Source: Pontibacter virosus (lineage in GTDB: Bacteria > Bacteroidota > Bacteroidia > Cytophagales > Hymenobacteraceae). From it: DNA of 64,000 nucleotides. Each line of letters starts with the position of its first letter. The stretch's first letter is position 1. Below are positions 52,997-62,782 of this stretch, in pieces. Both the position numbers and the translations under genes were made by a program. Under the pieces are notes generated by a model. It made no database searches and was not told where the DNA came from. It saw nothing but the letters and a program-made list of their open reading frames with translations. The DNA is taken from assembly GCF_003096355.1 (NCBI RefSeq), contig NZ_QEKI01000012.1:62001-126000 (forward strand), given 5' to 3'.

Positions 52997-55900
52997 TTAA
53001 AATCTTGCTCTTACGTTAAAGCCCACATTACGCATCGTAGGGTAGGCACCACTTTGGTAACCCAGTGACAGGGTACCAGCGCTCAATCCTTCTTCTGGGT
53101 CAGAGTATGGCGTGTTCTTGTGGAAGATGTACAGGTTACGGCCATAGATCGACAAGTCGATGCCCTGGAACACCTTGAATCTAGAAACCAGAGACTCTGG
53201 AAGTGAGAAGCCTAAAGTAGCCTCTCTCAGCTTCACGTAGCTGGCGTCATACACGTGCATTTCAGGCGGGTTGTTGTAACCCATAGCGTAGAATACTTCT
53301 ACACGTCTGTCGTTTGGCGTACCGTCTTCTTTCACACCTGGCAGAATCATACCACCACTGTTTTCAGCGTAGCTGCCGTCTGCGTTTCTAACTATAGGGT
53401 TACGCACTGGGTTGCCCAGGTCGTTTATGAAGGAAGTGTTGTCCGGAATACCTGTGTACTGGCCATAGGCCTGGTCAAGTGAGAACACGTCGCCACCTTT
53501 TTTCACATCGATCAGGAAGCCAAACGAAACACCTTTGTAACGGAACGTGTTAGACACGCCACCAATCCAGTCAGGGTTGATGTCGCCAATGTTGGTGTTG
53601 GCGTTTCTGTTCGACATGTATAGGCCGTTAGCACCTACTACACGCTGGCCGTTGTCGTTGTATACAAAGCCTGCACCTCTCATGATACCGAACGGCTCAC
53701 CTTCAGCTGCGTTAAGCGACACACCACCCTGGAAGGCAGCGATCTGGTAGTTTGTAATAGGACCCAGGTCCACTACTTCACTTCTGTTTCTTGTCCAGTT
53801 GGCATTGATTGTCCAGGAGAAGTCATCTGTTTTGATTGGAGAACCGAAGGCACTCACTTCAAAACCTTTGTTTACCACCTCACCGGCGTTAATCCACTGG
53901 GCATTGAAACCAGTTGCTCTTGAAAGCGGAACGTTCAGGATCTGGTCAACGCTGCTTGCGTTGTAGTAAGTCACGTCAAAACCGGTACGACCGTCCATGA
54001 ACGTCAACTCAAGACCAAGTTCCCAGCTTTTCGTACGCTCTGGCTTCAGGTCAGGGTTGTTTCTGGTACCGTTAACAGATGCCAACGAAGTAGAACCGAA
54101 CGGAGCCAACAGGTTGTAAGTGTCATACACGCTCAGCGGAATTGCCATGTTACCTACCTCAGCATAGTTCGCTCTGATTTTACCATAAGTAAACCAGTAA
54201 GTTGGCTCCATTAATTCAGAGAACACAAAGCTACCAGAAATAGATGGGTAGAAGTAGTTTCTGTTGGCAGGAGGAAGCGAAGAAGACTGGTCAACACGAG
54301 AAGCTACGTCCAGGAAAGCCAGGTCTCTGTAACCCAGTGTAGCACTTGCGAAGTAACCGTTTACGCGAAGACGCGTGTCTTGCTCCACCGGAGGGCCGAG
54401 CGGGTTGCGTGAGTTAGAAAGCGAGTACAGGCGAGGCACAACCAGACCACCATTCGTAGCAGAACGGATCATAGAAGTCTTGGTGTCGCGGATGTTGGTA
54501 CCTACAGTAGCTTTGAAGTTGAAGTCTTCAGAGAAATCTCTGTCAATATTGGCCATCAAGTCGTAGTTAGCTTCGCTGAAACGACCATTGTGTCTGGTAT
54601 AGCTCGATACACCAACCGAACCCACAGCATAGCGCTCTTCACGGATCTCGTCATACGTATCAAGTGAGGCACGACCCATGATGTTCAACCAGTCTGTCAA
54701 TTTGTAATCCAGGCGTACATAACCTAAGGCACGACGTCTGTTGTCTGAGTTGTAGTTCTCGTAACGCGTCCAGTATGGGTTGTCGAAGAACATTGGGCGA
54801 GGATCATTCCAGGCTCTTGGGTTCCAGGTTATGTTCTGGCGTGTATCCATGTAAGCACGCTCCTGCTCTTTCAGGTCTACGTCGATACCCCACCACTGTC
54901 TGAAGCCCTGGTTCGGGTTCAGGCCACTGTAACCAGTACCGTAACGGCCAAGACCATCAGTTTCAGTATAGTTTAACGAAGTAGTGGCTGTCAATCTGTC
55001 AACCAGGTCATAAGAAGTAGAGAAGTTAATGAAGTTCTTCGTTACGTTCGAGTTTGGCAGCATACCGTCGTTGCTATTGCGACCATAGTTCACTTTGAAA
55101 AAGCCTTTGTCGCTGGTACCGTCAATGGCGATGCTGTGTGATGTACCGTAAGTGTTTTCGAAGAAAGTAGTCGGGTCGTTAGCTCCTGCTACCCATGGGG
55201 TAGGACGTCCAAAGTTTGGAGATGTAGGGTCGAATGAATCCCAGTTCCAAACAAGCAGGTTCGGATCAAAACGTGGGCCGGCAGAACCGTCTTCGTTCAA
55301 TACAACCACACGCTCCGGAGTTCCGTCACCGTTTACGTCATTGGCGTAGAAACCAGGGTACTCCGTGCTATACACAGCACCCGGATAGCCTCTACCGTAA
55401 TCCTTCTGGAAACGGGTGTAAGTGCTTTTATCCATAGTTCCCCAGTTAGCACCAGAGTTAATGGTAACACCAATTCCCTGGCGCTTAGAGCCTTTCTTGG
55501 TTGTGATCATCACAACACCGTTGGCAGCACGCGAACCGTAGAGCGCTGTTGCAGCGGCACCTTTCAGGATAGTGTAAGTCTCGATGTCATCCGGGTTGAT
55601 GTCGGCTGCGGCGTTACCGTAGTCGTAACCACCACGACCTGTCGCCTGGTTAGCTGTGTTGTTGGTGGAGTTATCGATCGGCACACCGTCAATCACGAAC
55701 AAGGCCTGGTTGTTACCGCCAATTGACTTGTTACCGCGGATAACCACGTTGGTAGAACCACCGAGGTTGTTATTCTGCGACACCTGCACACCAGCCACAC
55801 GACCAGAAAGTGCATTGGTGAAGTTCTGCTGGCGCGTCTGGGCTACTTCCTCGCCACCAATTGTCTGGGCGGCATAAGGGAGTTCGTTTTTAGTACGCTC

Positions 55901-56239
55901 GATACCGAGAGCCGTAACCACTACCTCACCCAACTGGCGGGTGTCGGTTCCCATAGACACATTCACGGAAGCTGCGTTGCCGATAGGCCGCTCAATGGTC
56001 TGGTAACCTACGAAGCGGAAAACGAGGGTATTGCTGCCTTCAGGCACATTTACAGTATAGGTACCATCTGCTCCTGTGGCAGTACCCACTGTGGTGCCTT
56101 TCACCAGGACGGTAACCCCTGGCAGCGGCTGATTGGTAGTAGCGTCTGTCACCGTACCGGTGATCGCCCTGACTTGAGCCATGGCCTCGTGAATCAAGGC
56201 CGACACAAGCAGCAGGCATAGCATTAGAATTTTTTTCAT
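52997..56239 (-). CDS. SusC/RagA-type TonB-linked outer-membrane channel
   Basis: 1080 residues. Signal peptide ILMLCLLLVSALIHEAMAQ, carboxypeptidase-like domain (ITGTVTDATTNQPLPGVTVL and FRFVGYQTIERPIG), the SusC plug (GEVVVTALGIERTKNELPYA, NNLGGSTNVVIRGNKSIGGN, ALFVIDGVPIDNS, TILKGAAATALYGSRAANGV) and a C-terminal barrel ending in MRNVGFNVRARF. Exports no substrate clue; with the adjacent SusD it would import an oligomeric nutrient. It is very free of the AGGTATA heptamer, consistent with strong codon selection. Confidence 0.95.
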   Translation of the reverse strand: MKKILMLCLLLVSALIHEAMAQVRAITGTVTDATTNQPLPGVTVLVKGTTVGTATGADGTYTVNVPEGSNTLVFRFVGYQTIERPIGNAASVNVSMGTDTRQLGEVVVTALGIERTKNELPYAAQTIGGEEVAQTRQQNFTNALSGRVAGVQVSQNNNLGGSTNVVIRGNKSIGGNNQALFVIDGVPIDNSTNNTANQATGRGGYDYGNAAADINPDDIETYTILKGAAATALYGSRAANGVVMITTKKGSKRQGIGVTINSGANWGTMDKSTYTRFQKDYGRGYPGAVYSTEYPGFYANDVNGDGTPERVVVLNEDGSAGPRFDPNLLVWNWDSFDPTSPNFGRPTPWVAGANDPTTFFENTYGTSHSIAIDGTSDKGFFKVNYGRNSNDGMLPNSNVTKNFINFSTSYDLVDRLTATTSLNYTETDGLGRYGTGYSGLNPNQGFRQWWGIDVDLKEQERAYMDTRQNITWNPRAWNDPRPMFFDNPYWTRYENYNSDNRRRALGYVRLDYKLTDWLNIMGRASLDTYDEIREERYAVGSVGVSSYTRHNGRFSEANYDLMANIDRDFSEDFNFKATVGTNIRDTKTSMIRSATNGGLVVPRLYSLSNSRNPLGPPVEQDTRLRVNGYFASATLGYRDLAFLDVASRVDQSSSLPPANRNYFYPSISGSFVFSELMEPTYWFTYGKIRANYAEVGNMAIPLSVYDTYNLLAPFGSTSLASVNGTRNNPDLKPERTKSWELGLELTFMDGRTGFDVTYYNASSVDQILNVPLSRATGFNAQWINAGEVVNKGFEVSAFGSPIKTDDFSWTINANWTRNRSEVVDLGPITNYQIAAFQGGVSLNAAEGEPFGIMRGAGFVYNDNGQRVVGANGLYMSNRNANTNIGDINPDWIGGVSNTFRYKGVSFGFLIDVKKGGDVFSLDQAYGQYTGIPDNTSFINDLGNPVRNPIVRNADGSYAENSGGMILPGVKEDGTPNDRRVEVFYAMGYNNPPEMHVYDASYVKLREATLGFSLPESLVSRFKVFQGIDLSIYGRNLYIFHKNTPYSDPEEGLSAGTLSLGYQSGAYPTMRNVGFNVRARF

Positions 56240-57105
56240 TGCGCTGTTTGTTTAGGTAAGAATTAAATCAAAATAGTTAAGGTGTTATTTTGTTACTGCG
56301 TCGGCTAACCGCGTCAGTCTGTTTGTTTTGTATTGATTGTGAGCAAAGGCTCGCTCTTTCTATTGATCACCTCCTTCTTCTATCGATTTCCTTCGCTTCT
56401 GAGATTTGATACTGTTTGATACTGATTAGTGACACTGATAGAAAGGACCCTGTAGAATGTCTTTGCCCAGACTCACCTGAAATGCTGAAACCAACATTAT
56501 GAGGGGGCATTAGTACGACCCTAAACAGAAAATCTTCTCCAACAAATCGTTGTATCAGATACCGAGAAAGCTAGATTATATTAAATTATTTGTCAAAATA
56601 AGTATACAACTATTGCAAGAGCAGACAACAAAAGCCTGACTACAGTAGTCTGATAACCTTAAAAGCAGGCTATGTTACTTCGAAAAATACTTAGGAGGCC
56701 GCTAGTTTGGCTGAAATTGGTAAGCGGCAGTGGGGTAAAAATAACTCTGAGAGTAGTAGAGGTCTTTTCATTGTTTTATTTGTTTAAGGTGAGAGATGCT
56801 CAATTTTAAAGAATGTTTTCGGCTTTCACAAATATTTAGCGCGTTTTTTGACCTCAAGAACAAATTCTGCCCACTTTCCGAGTGCCTTTTAGGTGGTTCA
56901 TATAGGCGGAATTTGAACAAAACGGTAAAAGCTCCTCTTTATACGAGCAACTATTAGAAAAGATAAATTTATTCAATACTATAACAGAAAAATTAAATTT
57001 TTAAAACATAAGCTGAACAAAATCAAGATTTTAGCTTTCTTAGCCTCAGGTATAACCTCAGAATAAATTCTGCCTCAGCACCCCAGCCTTCCAGTACTAA
57101 ATGCA
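56240..57105. other. Intergenic region upstream of susC
   Basis: 866 bp up to the feoB terminator, AT-rich, no ORF of note. A perfect tandem pair TTTGATACTG-TTTGATACTG occupies 56405-56424, about 170 bp before susC, and might be a regulator site. No CAAAnnTA box (minus-strand TAnnTTTG) was found near the gene. One AGGTATA copy at 57049. Confidence 0.5.
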
Positions 57106-57136
57106 AAAAGCCCGCTCCTGTCGGGAGCGGGCTTTT
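57106..57136 (-). terminator. Intrinsic terminator of feoAB
   Basis: Perfect AAAAGCCCGCTCC/GGAGCGGGCTTTT stem, TGTCG loop, just beyond the feoB stop. Confidence 0.9.
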
Positions 57137-57157
57137 CAGATATGCTTAAACTTTGGC

Positions 57158-59311
57158 TTAACTCATCAGTTGGAAAACGGCAAAAGCGGATACATACGCC
57201 AGCCCCGTCATGTAGACCAGTTGCGCCAGTGGCCAAGTCCAGCTCTTCGTTTCGCGGCGCACAATGGCCAGCGTACTGATGCACTGCATAGCGAAGGCGT
57301 AGAAGATCAACAGCGAGAAAGCCCGGGCCGGCGTGAAGAACGGGTTGCCATCAGCGTCCTTCTCTGACATCAGCTTGTCTTTTATCGTGCTCACGTTTTC
57401 TTCTTCGCCTATACTGTAGATCATAGAGATCGTGCCTACAAACACCTCGCGGGCAGCAAAGGAGGTCAGCAGGGCTATACCTATCTTCCAGTCGTAGCCC
57501 AGTGGCCGGATGGCCGGCTCAATGGCCTGCCCGAATTTGCCCGCGTAGCTCGACTCCAGTTGATAGGAGGCGATCAGGTTATCGGTTTGCTCTTCGCCCA
57601 GGCCTTTCACTTCAGCCTCCGCTACGGCGCGCTCCTCGGCACGTTCAAAGCTGTCGCCGGGACCGTAGGAGGCCAGCACCCACAGGATAATGGAAACCGC
57701 CACAATGATCTTACCGGCCTCCAGCACGAAAGTCTTGGACTTCTCAAAAATGGTTAGGCCCACGTTTTTCCAGCGCGGCATGCGGTATACTGGAAACTCC
57801 ATGATGAAGTAGCTGCGCTCACGGGCCTTCAACAGTACTTTGAGCAGTAGTGCCGAGAAGATGGCCGACAGGAAGCCCAACAGGTATAGGCCCATCAATA
57901 CAATGCCCTGCAGGTTCATAAAGCCGAGGTAGTATACTTCCGGCACCACCAGGGCAATCAGCACCGTATACACCGGTATGCGGGCCGAGCAACTCATGAG
58001 CGGCGTCACGAAAATGGTAATCATGCGGTCTTTCCAGTTCTCGATCGTGCGCGCCGACATCACAGCCGGTACCGCACAGGCCACACCTGAAATAAGCGGC
58101 ACCACACTTTTTCCGTTCAGACCGAATTTACGCATGATCTTGTCCATCATGAAAGTCACTCGGGCCATGTAGCCGGTTTCTTCCAGAATGGCGATAAAGG
58201 CAAAGAGTATGGCAATCTGCGGTATAAAAATCAGCACGCCGCCCAAACCGGCGATCACGCCTTCAGTGAGCAGGTTGATCAACGGCCCGCTAAAGTTCTC
58301 CTGAATAAGGCCATTCAGTGCGGCTATACCTTCGTCGATCAGGTCCATCGGGTAGCTGGCCCAGGCAAAGACCGCCTGGAACACCATGAAAAGCAGCGCC
58401 ATAAAAATCAGGTAGCCGTAGACCCGGTGCGTCAGAATCTGGTCGAGCTTGTTGCTGAACTTCTCTTCTTCCTTCGCCTTTTCTACCCGCACCACATCGA
58501 GCAGCACCTCGTTGATGCGCACATAACGGGCGATGGTCTCGTTGGCCTGCTCTATGGTGGACCTGAATTCCTGTGCTTCCAGCAGCTGCGCCATCCATAC
58601 TTTGTCCTCCTCCGACAAGAAACGCAGGTGCTTGTACTGGTGTGCGTAGTGCAGGGCCAGGTAATCGTTGCTCAACCTGAACCGCTCTTTTATTTGGTCT
58701 ACCATTGGCCTGAGCTTGGCCGGCACCTCAAAGAATGAAACCTCGGTGGCTGTCAGCTGCTGCGAAACAAGGATTTTGAGCGCCGCTATACCTATGCCTT
58801 TGCGAGCATTCATCGGTATAACCGGTACACCCAGGTCGCGCTGCAACACTTCGATGTCGATCTTCACACCTTCGGTTTCTGCCACGTCCATCATGTTGAG
58901 AGCCAGGACAGCAGGTATGCGCAGGTCCGCCAGCTGTGTGAACAGCAGCAGGTTCCGCTTCAGGTTAGAAGCGTCAGCCGTTACGATTACCAGGTCAGGG
59001 CGCTGAGTAGAAGCCGGATCGTAAAGCAGGTCGATGATCACCCGCTCGTCGAGCGATTTGGGGTATAGACTGTAGCTGCCAGGCAGGTCAATGATCTGTG
59101 CCTTGAGCTGCGGCGTCAGCTGACTGATACCGGTCTTCTTGTCGACGGTAACACCCGGAAAGTTGCCCACCTTTTGGTTAAGGCCTGTGAGTTGGTTGAA
59201 AAGTGAAGTTTTACCCGAGTTCGGGTTGCCAATTAAAGCAATTCTGGCCACCGGGTGATGGACAGGTACTTTTTTGGCTTCCGGCGCTTCCGCCTCTATA
59301 GTAACAGCCAT
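57158..59311 (-). CDS. feoB: Ferrous iron transport protein B
   Basis: 717 residues. N-terminal G domain with P-loop IALIGNPNSGKTSLFNQLTG and GNFPGVTVDKKTG (G2), DLPGSYSL (G3) and ALNMMDVAE (G4), a helical GDI-like region, then the membrane permease (GATE domains: LGGVLIFIPQIAILFAFIAI, SGVACAVPAVMSARTIENWK, MSCSARIPVYTVLIALV, LTSFAAREVFVGTISMIYSI). It imports Fe2+ across the inner membrane. It follows feoA by 11 bp. Full length, no cysteine loss in the gating MSCSARIP motif. Iron is also required by hemH and the desulfurase pathway in this window. Confidence 0.96.
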   Translation of the reverse strand: MAVTIEAEAPEAKKVPVHHPVARIALIGNPNSGKTSLFNQLTGLNQKVGNFPGVTVDKKTGISQLTPQLKAQIIDLPGSYSLYPKSLDERVIIDLLYDPASTQRPDLVIVTADASNLKRNLLLFTQLADLRIPAVLALNMMDVAETEGVKIDIEVLQRDLGVPVIPMNARKGIGIAALKILVSQQLTATEVSFFEVPAKLRPMVDQIKERFRLSNDYLALHYAHQYKHLRFLSEEDKVWMAQLLEAQEFRSTIEQANETIARYVRINEVLLDVVRVEKAKEEEKFSNKLDQILTHRVYGYLIFMALLFMVFQAVFAWASYPMDLIDEGIAALNGLIQENFSGPLINLLTEGVIAGLGGVLIFIPQIAILFAFIAILEETGYMARVTFMMDKIMRKFGLNGKSVVPLISGVACAVPAVMSARTIENWKDRMITIFVTPLMSCSARIPVYTVLIALVVPEVYYLGFMNLQGIVLMGLYLLGFLSAIFSALLLKVLLKARERSYFIMEFPVYRMPRWKNVGLTIFEKSKTFVLEAGKIIVAVSIILWVLASYGPGDSFERAEERAVAEAEVKGLGEEQTDNLIASYQLESSYAGKFGQAIEPAIRPLGYDWKIGIALLTSFAAREVFVGTISMIYSIGEEENVSTIKDKLMSEKDADGNPFFTPARAFSLLIFYAFAMQCISTLAIVRRETKSWTWPLAQLVYMTGLAYVSAFAVFQLMS

Positions 59312-59322
59312 GTGGTAATAAT

Positions 59323-59571
59323 CTACTTCAGCAGAATGGTTTCAGCTTCGTCTAAACGGAGTGAGAGCGTATAGTCGTTCACGATGATGGTGACAGGGTC
59401 TCCGAAGGGGGCTTTACTGTTCAGCTTCACCTCCGCACCAGGTATACAGCCCATCTCCAGCAGCTTGAGTGCCATTTCCGGGTCATTAAGGCTAGAAATC
59501 TCCCCGCTCTCTCCGATCTTCAGATCGCGCACACTTTTCTGTTCTTGTGATTCCTGTATCCTGTTACGCAC
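59323..59571 (-). CDS. feoA: Ferrous iron transport protein A
   Basis: 82 residues from GTG 59571 (MRNRIQESQEQKSVRDLKIG). SH3-like fold: SVRDLKIGESGEISSLNDPE, MALKLLEMGCIPGAEVKLNS, DPVTIIVNDYTLSLRLDEAE. It supports FeoB. The frame is open to an ATG at 59730, but residues upstream of MRNRIQ do not look like FeoA, and FeoA is normally 75-85 residues. GTG 59571 is preceded by AGAGAAA, a weak purine-rich stretch. The start remains uncertain. An alternative is that the long N-terminus is translated. Confidence 0.85.
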   Translation of the reverse strand: MRNRIQESQEQKSVRDLKIGESGEISSLNDPEMALKLLEMGCIPGAEVKLNSKAPFGDPVTIIVNDYTLSLRLDEAETILLK

Positions 59572-60168
59572 GATTTCTCTTCTTTTATTTAGACTGTTTA
59601 TAAACAACTGCAAGATACAAGCTGTTCCCCGGTATTGCAAAAGAATAGGACTTATGATTTGAAGATAGGAGGATTTGGGGATGAGAAAATTTAGAGATGT
59701 GAAAATGAATGTGCTGGCGGGGTAATGCACTGATGGCGAATTCAGGATCCGGACCTCTCAAATTTTAAGGGGCAATTGATTTGTGGTCTGACGGGCGTGG
59801 GCTTGTTGAGGCTGAGTTCTTGACCGGGTCACAGGGCCAGGTATAGGATGGCAGGTGCTTACAGGTATAGCATAGGTTCAGAACAGGCATCAATGACGTT
59901 TATTTAAGCATTCCGTTGTCATTTTGAGCACTAGTGAGAAATCTGAAATGTTGCCAAATTCTAGAGATGAACCAGATCTCTCCATTCTGTCGAGATGACA
60001 ATTAAGGTCTACTACTCCTTAAGTTGACGGCATGGGTATAGGACAGGTATAGCCGTACCAGCTACAACCGAAAGCAGGCTTTTTAACCTGCAATACATCA
60101 ATCTATCATAAATACTCCCATTCCATAATTAACCCGTTAGCACATTCCCACATTAGCACTTTACCGAA
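59572..60168. other. Intergenic region between feoA and murF-alr
   Basis: 597 bp downstream of the murF-alr gene and upstream of feoA; both point left. It holds three AGGTATA copies (59840, 59863, 60045) and the 59916-60001 inverted element. No gene was recognised. Confidence 0.5.
59916..60001. repeat. Short imperfect inverted repeat (REP-like) with TTGTCAT ends
   Basis: Left end TTGTCATTTTGAGCACTAGT then GAGAAATCT; the reverse complement of the right end is TTGTCATCTCGACAGAATGG then AGAGATCT. The palindromic-ended 86-bp unit can fold into a hairpin and resembles dispersed elements I recall from other Cytophagales; not verified here. Confidence 0.65.
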
Positions 60169-62619
60169 TTACTCCGAAAAGAAGATACGCTTGACACGTG
60201 AGCTGACGTTGGTGAGCAGTTCGTAGGGGATGGTGCCAATGCGCTGCGCCAGCTCCACGAGTGTAAGCTGCGGGCCAAACACCGTCACTTCGTCGCGAAC
60301 CTTGGCAGGTATACCGGTAACATCAACCATGCACATGTCCATGCACACGTTGCCGATGATCGGGGCACGCTGTCCTGCAATGATCACTTGCCCGGCTCCG
60401 TTACTGAAGCGACGGTCATAGCCGTCAGCGTAACCGATGGCGATGGTGGCGATGGTCTTGTCGGTGTCGGCTATACCTTTGCGGCTGTAGCCCACGGTTT
60501 CGCCTTGGCGGATGTGCTTGATTTGGGAGATGGTCGTTTTGAGCGTACTCACAGGTTGCAACGCCTCCTGCTCCGAGCCCGTAGACTCCACTCCGTACAA
60601 GCCTATACCTAGCCGCACCATGTCCAGCTGGTGCTCCGGGAAGCGCACGATGCCCGCCGAATTGAGAATATGCTTGAGCAAGGTATAGCCGAGGCGTTCT
60701 TCTGCTTCCGCAGCCAAAGCGGTGAAGTTTTGCAGCTGCATCCGCGAAAAATCGTCGTGTAGGGCTTCGTCGGCCCCGGCCAGGTGACTGAAAGCGCTCA
60801 CCACCCGCACCTGCGGATGCTCCCTTAATAAGGAGAAAAGCTCGTCGAAGTCTTCTTCTGTAAAGCCAAGACGGTGCATGCCGGTATCGAGCTTCAGGTG
60901 AATCTTGTAGCTGATATCAGGCTGGGCAGTTGCCAGAAAATCGCGGAGTAGTTCCAACGAGTAAATCTCAGGCTCGAGGCTGTACTGATGCAGTTTGGCC
61001 AAGCTGTCCGGCGACGGGTTCATGACCATAATCGGGAGCGTGATGCCGTGCTCGCGCAGGCTCACGCCTTCGTCCACGTAAGCCACTGCCAGGTAGTCTA
61101 CCCGATGGAACTGCAAGAGGTTCGCTACCTCGAAGCTGCCGCTGCCGTAGGCGAAGGCTTTTACCATCACCATCAGCTTGGTACCCGATGCCAATTTAGA
61201 GCGGTAATAATTGAGGTTGTGCACCAGCGCATCCAGGTTCACCTCCAGCACCGTGCCGTGCACCTTCTGCTGAAAAGCCTGCACGATCTTTTCGAAACCG
61301 AACACGCGCGCGCCCTTCACCAGCACCAGCTCGTTACGGAACTGTTCAGAACTGAACTGCTGCAGGAACTCGGCAGTGCTGGCAAAAAAGGTTGTTTCGC
61401 AGCTAAACTTAGCGCCATGCGCCTGTATGGTCGGCCCTATCCCGACCAGGCGCTCCACCTGATGGGCTTTGGTCAGGGCAGCTACTTCGCTATAGAGTTT
61501 CTCCTCCGCCATACCCGACTCCAGCAGATCAGAAAGTATAAGCGTACGCCTTCCCCGCTTCGGCTGACTGGCCAAAAGATCAAGAGCGATGGAAAGGCCC
61601 GCGAGGTCGTTGTTGTAGGTGTCGTCGATCAGGTAACAGCCGTTGATGGCTTCTTTCATTTCGAGGCGCATGGCCACGGGCTGCAGCCGGTCCAGGCGAT
61701 CCTGAATGGCTGTCAGGTCGGTTCCGCGTTGCAGCAGCACCGCCAGGCAGTGCAGGGCATTTTCCACCGAAGCATCGTCTGTGAAAGGGATGGCCAGGCT
61801 GTGCTGCTCACCCCGGAAGGTATAGCCCACAATGGTCTTGTGACCGGAGATGCTGCTATTGCGAATCTCCACGTCTGCCTGCTGCCTGCGCGACCAGGTA
61901 AAGGAAAGTATACCCTGGCGCTGCACTGCTTCGTGTATCAGCTCATGGTCCAGGCAATAGAAGAGTAGCCCGACCTTACTGAACAGCTGCATTTTCTCCG
62001 CTACTTTCTGCCGATGGTCGGTAAAGCCCTCGTCGTGGGCGCTGCCAATGTTGGTGAACAGCCCGAGGGTTGGCTGTATGATATGCTGCAGCTTCTGCAT
62101 CTCGCCGGGTTGCGATACACCTGCCTCGAACAGTCCGAAGGTATGGTTCTGATCCAGCTGCCACACCGAGAGCGGCACCCCGATCTGGGAATTGTAGCTG
62201 CGCGGGCTCTTCACAACCAGTTCCTCCGGACTCAATAGTTGCGCCAGCCACTCCTTCACGATGGTCTTGCCGTTGCTGCCCGTGATGCCCAACACAGGTA
62301 TACGGCACTGTGCCCGATGCCACGCCGCCGCCACCTGCAAAGCCTCCAGGCTGCTGTGCACCTGCAGGATGTTAGCCTCCGGGTATAGCGGTGCCAATCC
62401 TGCCGCCTCTTCCACCACAAACTGCCGCACACCCAGCCTGTAGAGTTGCCCCAGGTATACGTGCCCGTCATTGTGGCGCCCCTTGATGGCAAAAAACAGC
62501 GTGCCCGCAGGCTGCGAGAGCTTGCGGCTATCGGTAAGCAGGTGCACCACGGAAGTGTCCTGCCCCTGCTGTACTACGGTGCCGCCTGTAATGGCTTGAA
62601 GCTGGGAAAAGGTGAGCAT
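60169..62619 (-). CDS. MurF-alanine racemase fusion
   Basis: 816 residues from MLTFSQLQAITGG. N-terminal MurF (UDP-MurNAc-tripeptide: D-Ala-D-Ala ligase) with ATP loop GITGSNGKTIVKEW (about 111-124), FEAGVSQPGEMQKLQHIIQP and DDTYNNDLAGLSIALDL; then, from about 455, alanine racemase with PLP lysine Lys487 (MVMVKAFAYGSGS), KLDTGMHRLGF and the C-terminal SRKGIADTDKTIATIAIGYA with the catalytic Tyr. The fusion joins D-Ala supply with its addition to the peptidoglycan precursor. Such fused enzymes are frequent in Bacteroidota. ATG 62619 is preferred to the ATG at 62640, because a -7 promoter box spans 62638-62645. Confidence 0.93.
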   Translation of the reverse strand: MLTFSQLQAITGGTVVQQGQDTSVVHLLTDSRKLSQPAGTLFFAIKGRHNDGHVYLGQLYRLGVRQFVVEEAAGLAPLYPEANILQVHSSLEALQVAAAWHRAQCRIPVLGITGSNGKTIVKEWLAQLLSPEELVVKSPRSYNSQIGVPLSVWQLDQNHTFGLFEAGVSQPGEMQKLQHIIQPTLGLFTNIGSAHDEGFTDHRQKVAEKMQLFSKVGLLFYCLDHELIHEAVQRQGILSFTWSRRQQADVEIRNSSISGHKTIVGYTFRGEQHSLAIPFTDDASVENALHCLAVLLQRGTDLTAIQDRLDRLQPVAMRLEMKEAINGCYLIDDTYNNDLAGLSIALDLLASQPKRGRRTLILSDLLESGMAEEKLYSEVAALTKAHQVERLVGIGPTIQAHGAKFSCETTFFASTAEFLQQFSSEQFRNELVLVKGARVFGFEKIVQAFQQKVHGTVLEVNLDALVHNLNYYRSKLASGTKLMVMVKAFAYGSGSFEVANLLQFHRVDYLAVAYVDEGVSLREHGITLPIMVMNPSPDSLAKLHQYSLEPEIYSLELLRDFLATAQPDISYKIHLKLDTGMHRLGFTEEDFDELFSLLREHPQVRVVSAFSHLAGADEALHDDFSRMQLQNFTALAAEAEERLGYTLLKHILNSAGIVRFPEHQLDMVRLGIGLYGVESTGSEQEALQPVSTLKTTISQIKHIRQGETVGYSRKGIADTDKTIATIAIGYADGYDRRFSNGAGQVIIAGQRAPIIGNVCMDMCMVDVTGIPAKVRDEVTVFGPQLTLVELAQRIGTIPYELLTNVSSRVKRIFFSE

Positions 62620-62637
62620 ACAAATTAATTTAAAGCT

Positions 62638-62645
62638 CAAAGATA
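62638..62645 (-). promoter_or_regulatory. -7 promoter box of murF-alr
   Basis: TATCTTTG on the minus strand (TAnnTTTG), 18 bp before the ATG at 62619; it decides the start of that gene. Confidence 0.6.
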
Positions 62646-62756
62646 ATGTTTCATGCGAAGGGTTGTGGTGCGCTGCAAAGAATTAAACAAGCCGGCAATA
62701 GATGTTGAAACTCATATACTGAGCACTATATAGCAGCATTTTCAAAATCAAAACAA

Positions 62757-62764
62757 TACCTTTG
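62757..62764 (+). promoter_or_regulatory. -7 promoter box of the RarD-like gene
   Basis: TACCTTTG (TAnnTTTG), 18 bp before the ATG at 62783. Confidence 0.55.
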
Positions 62765-62782
62765 CGCTCTTTTTAGTTTAAA

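Noticed and set aside
60988..61968. A 326-codon plus-strand open frame across the murF-alr gene
   Set aside because: Antisense to a gene with full MurF and racemase motifs; it has no recognisable motifs and is His/Gln-rich as expected for an opposite-strand frame in GC-rich coding DNA.
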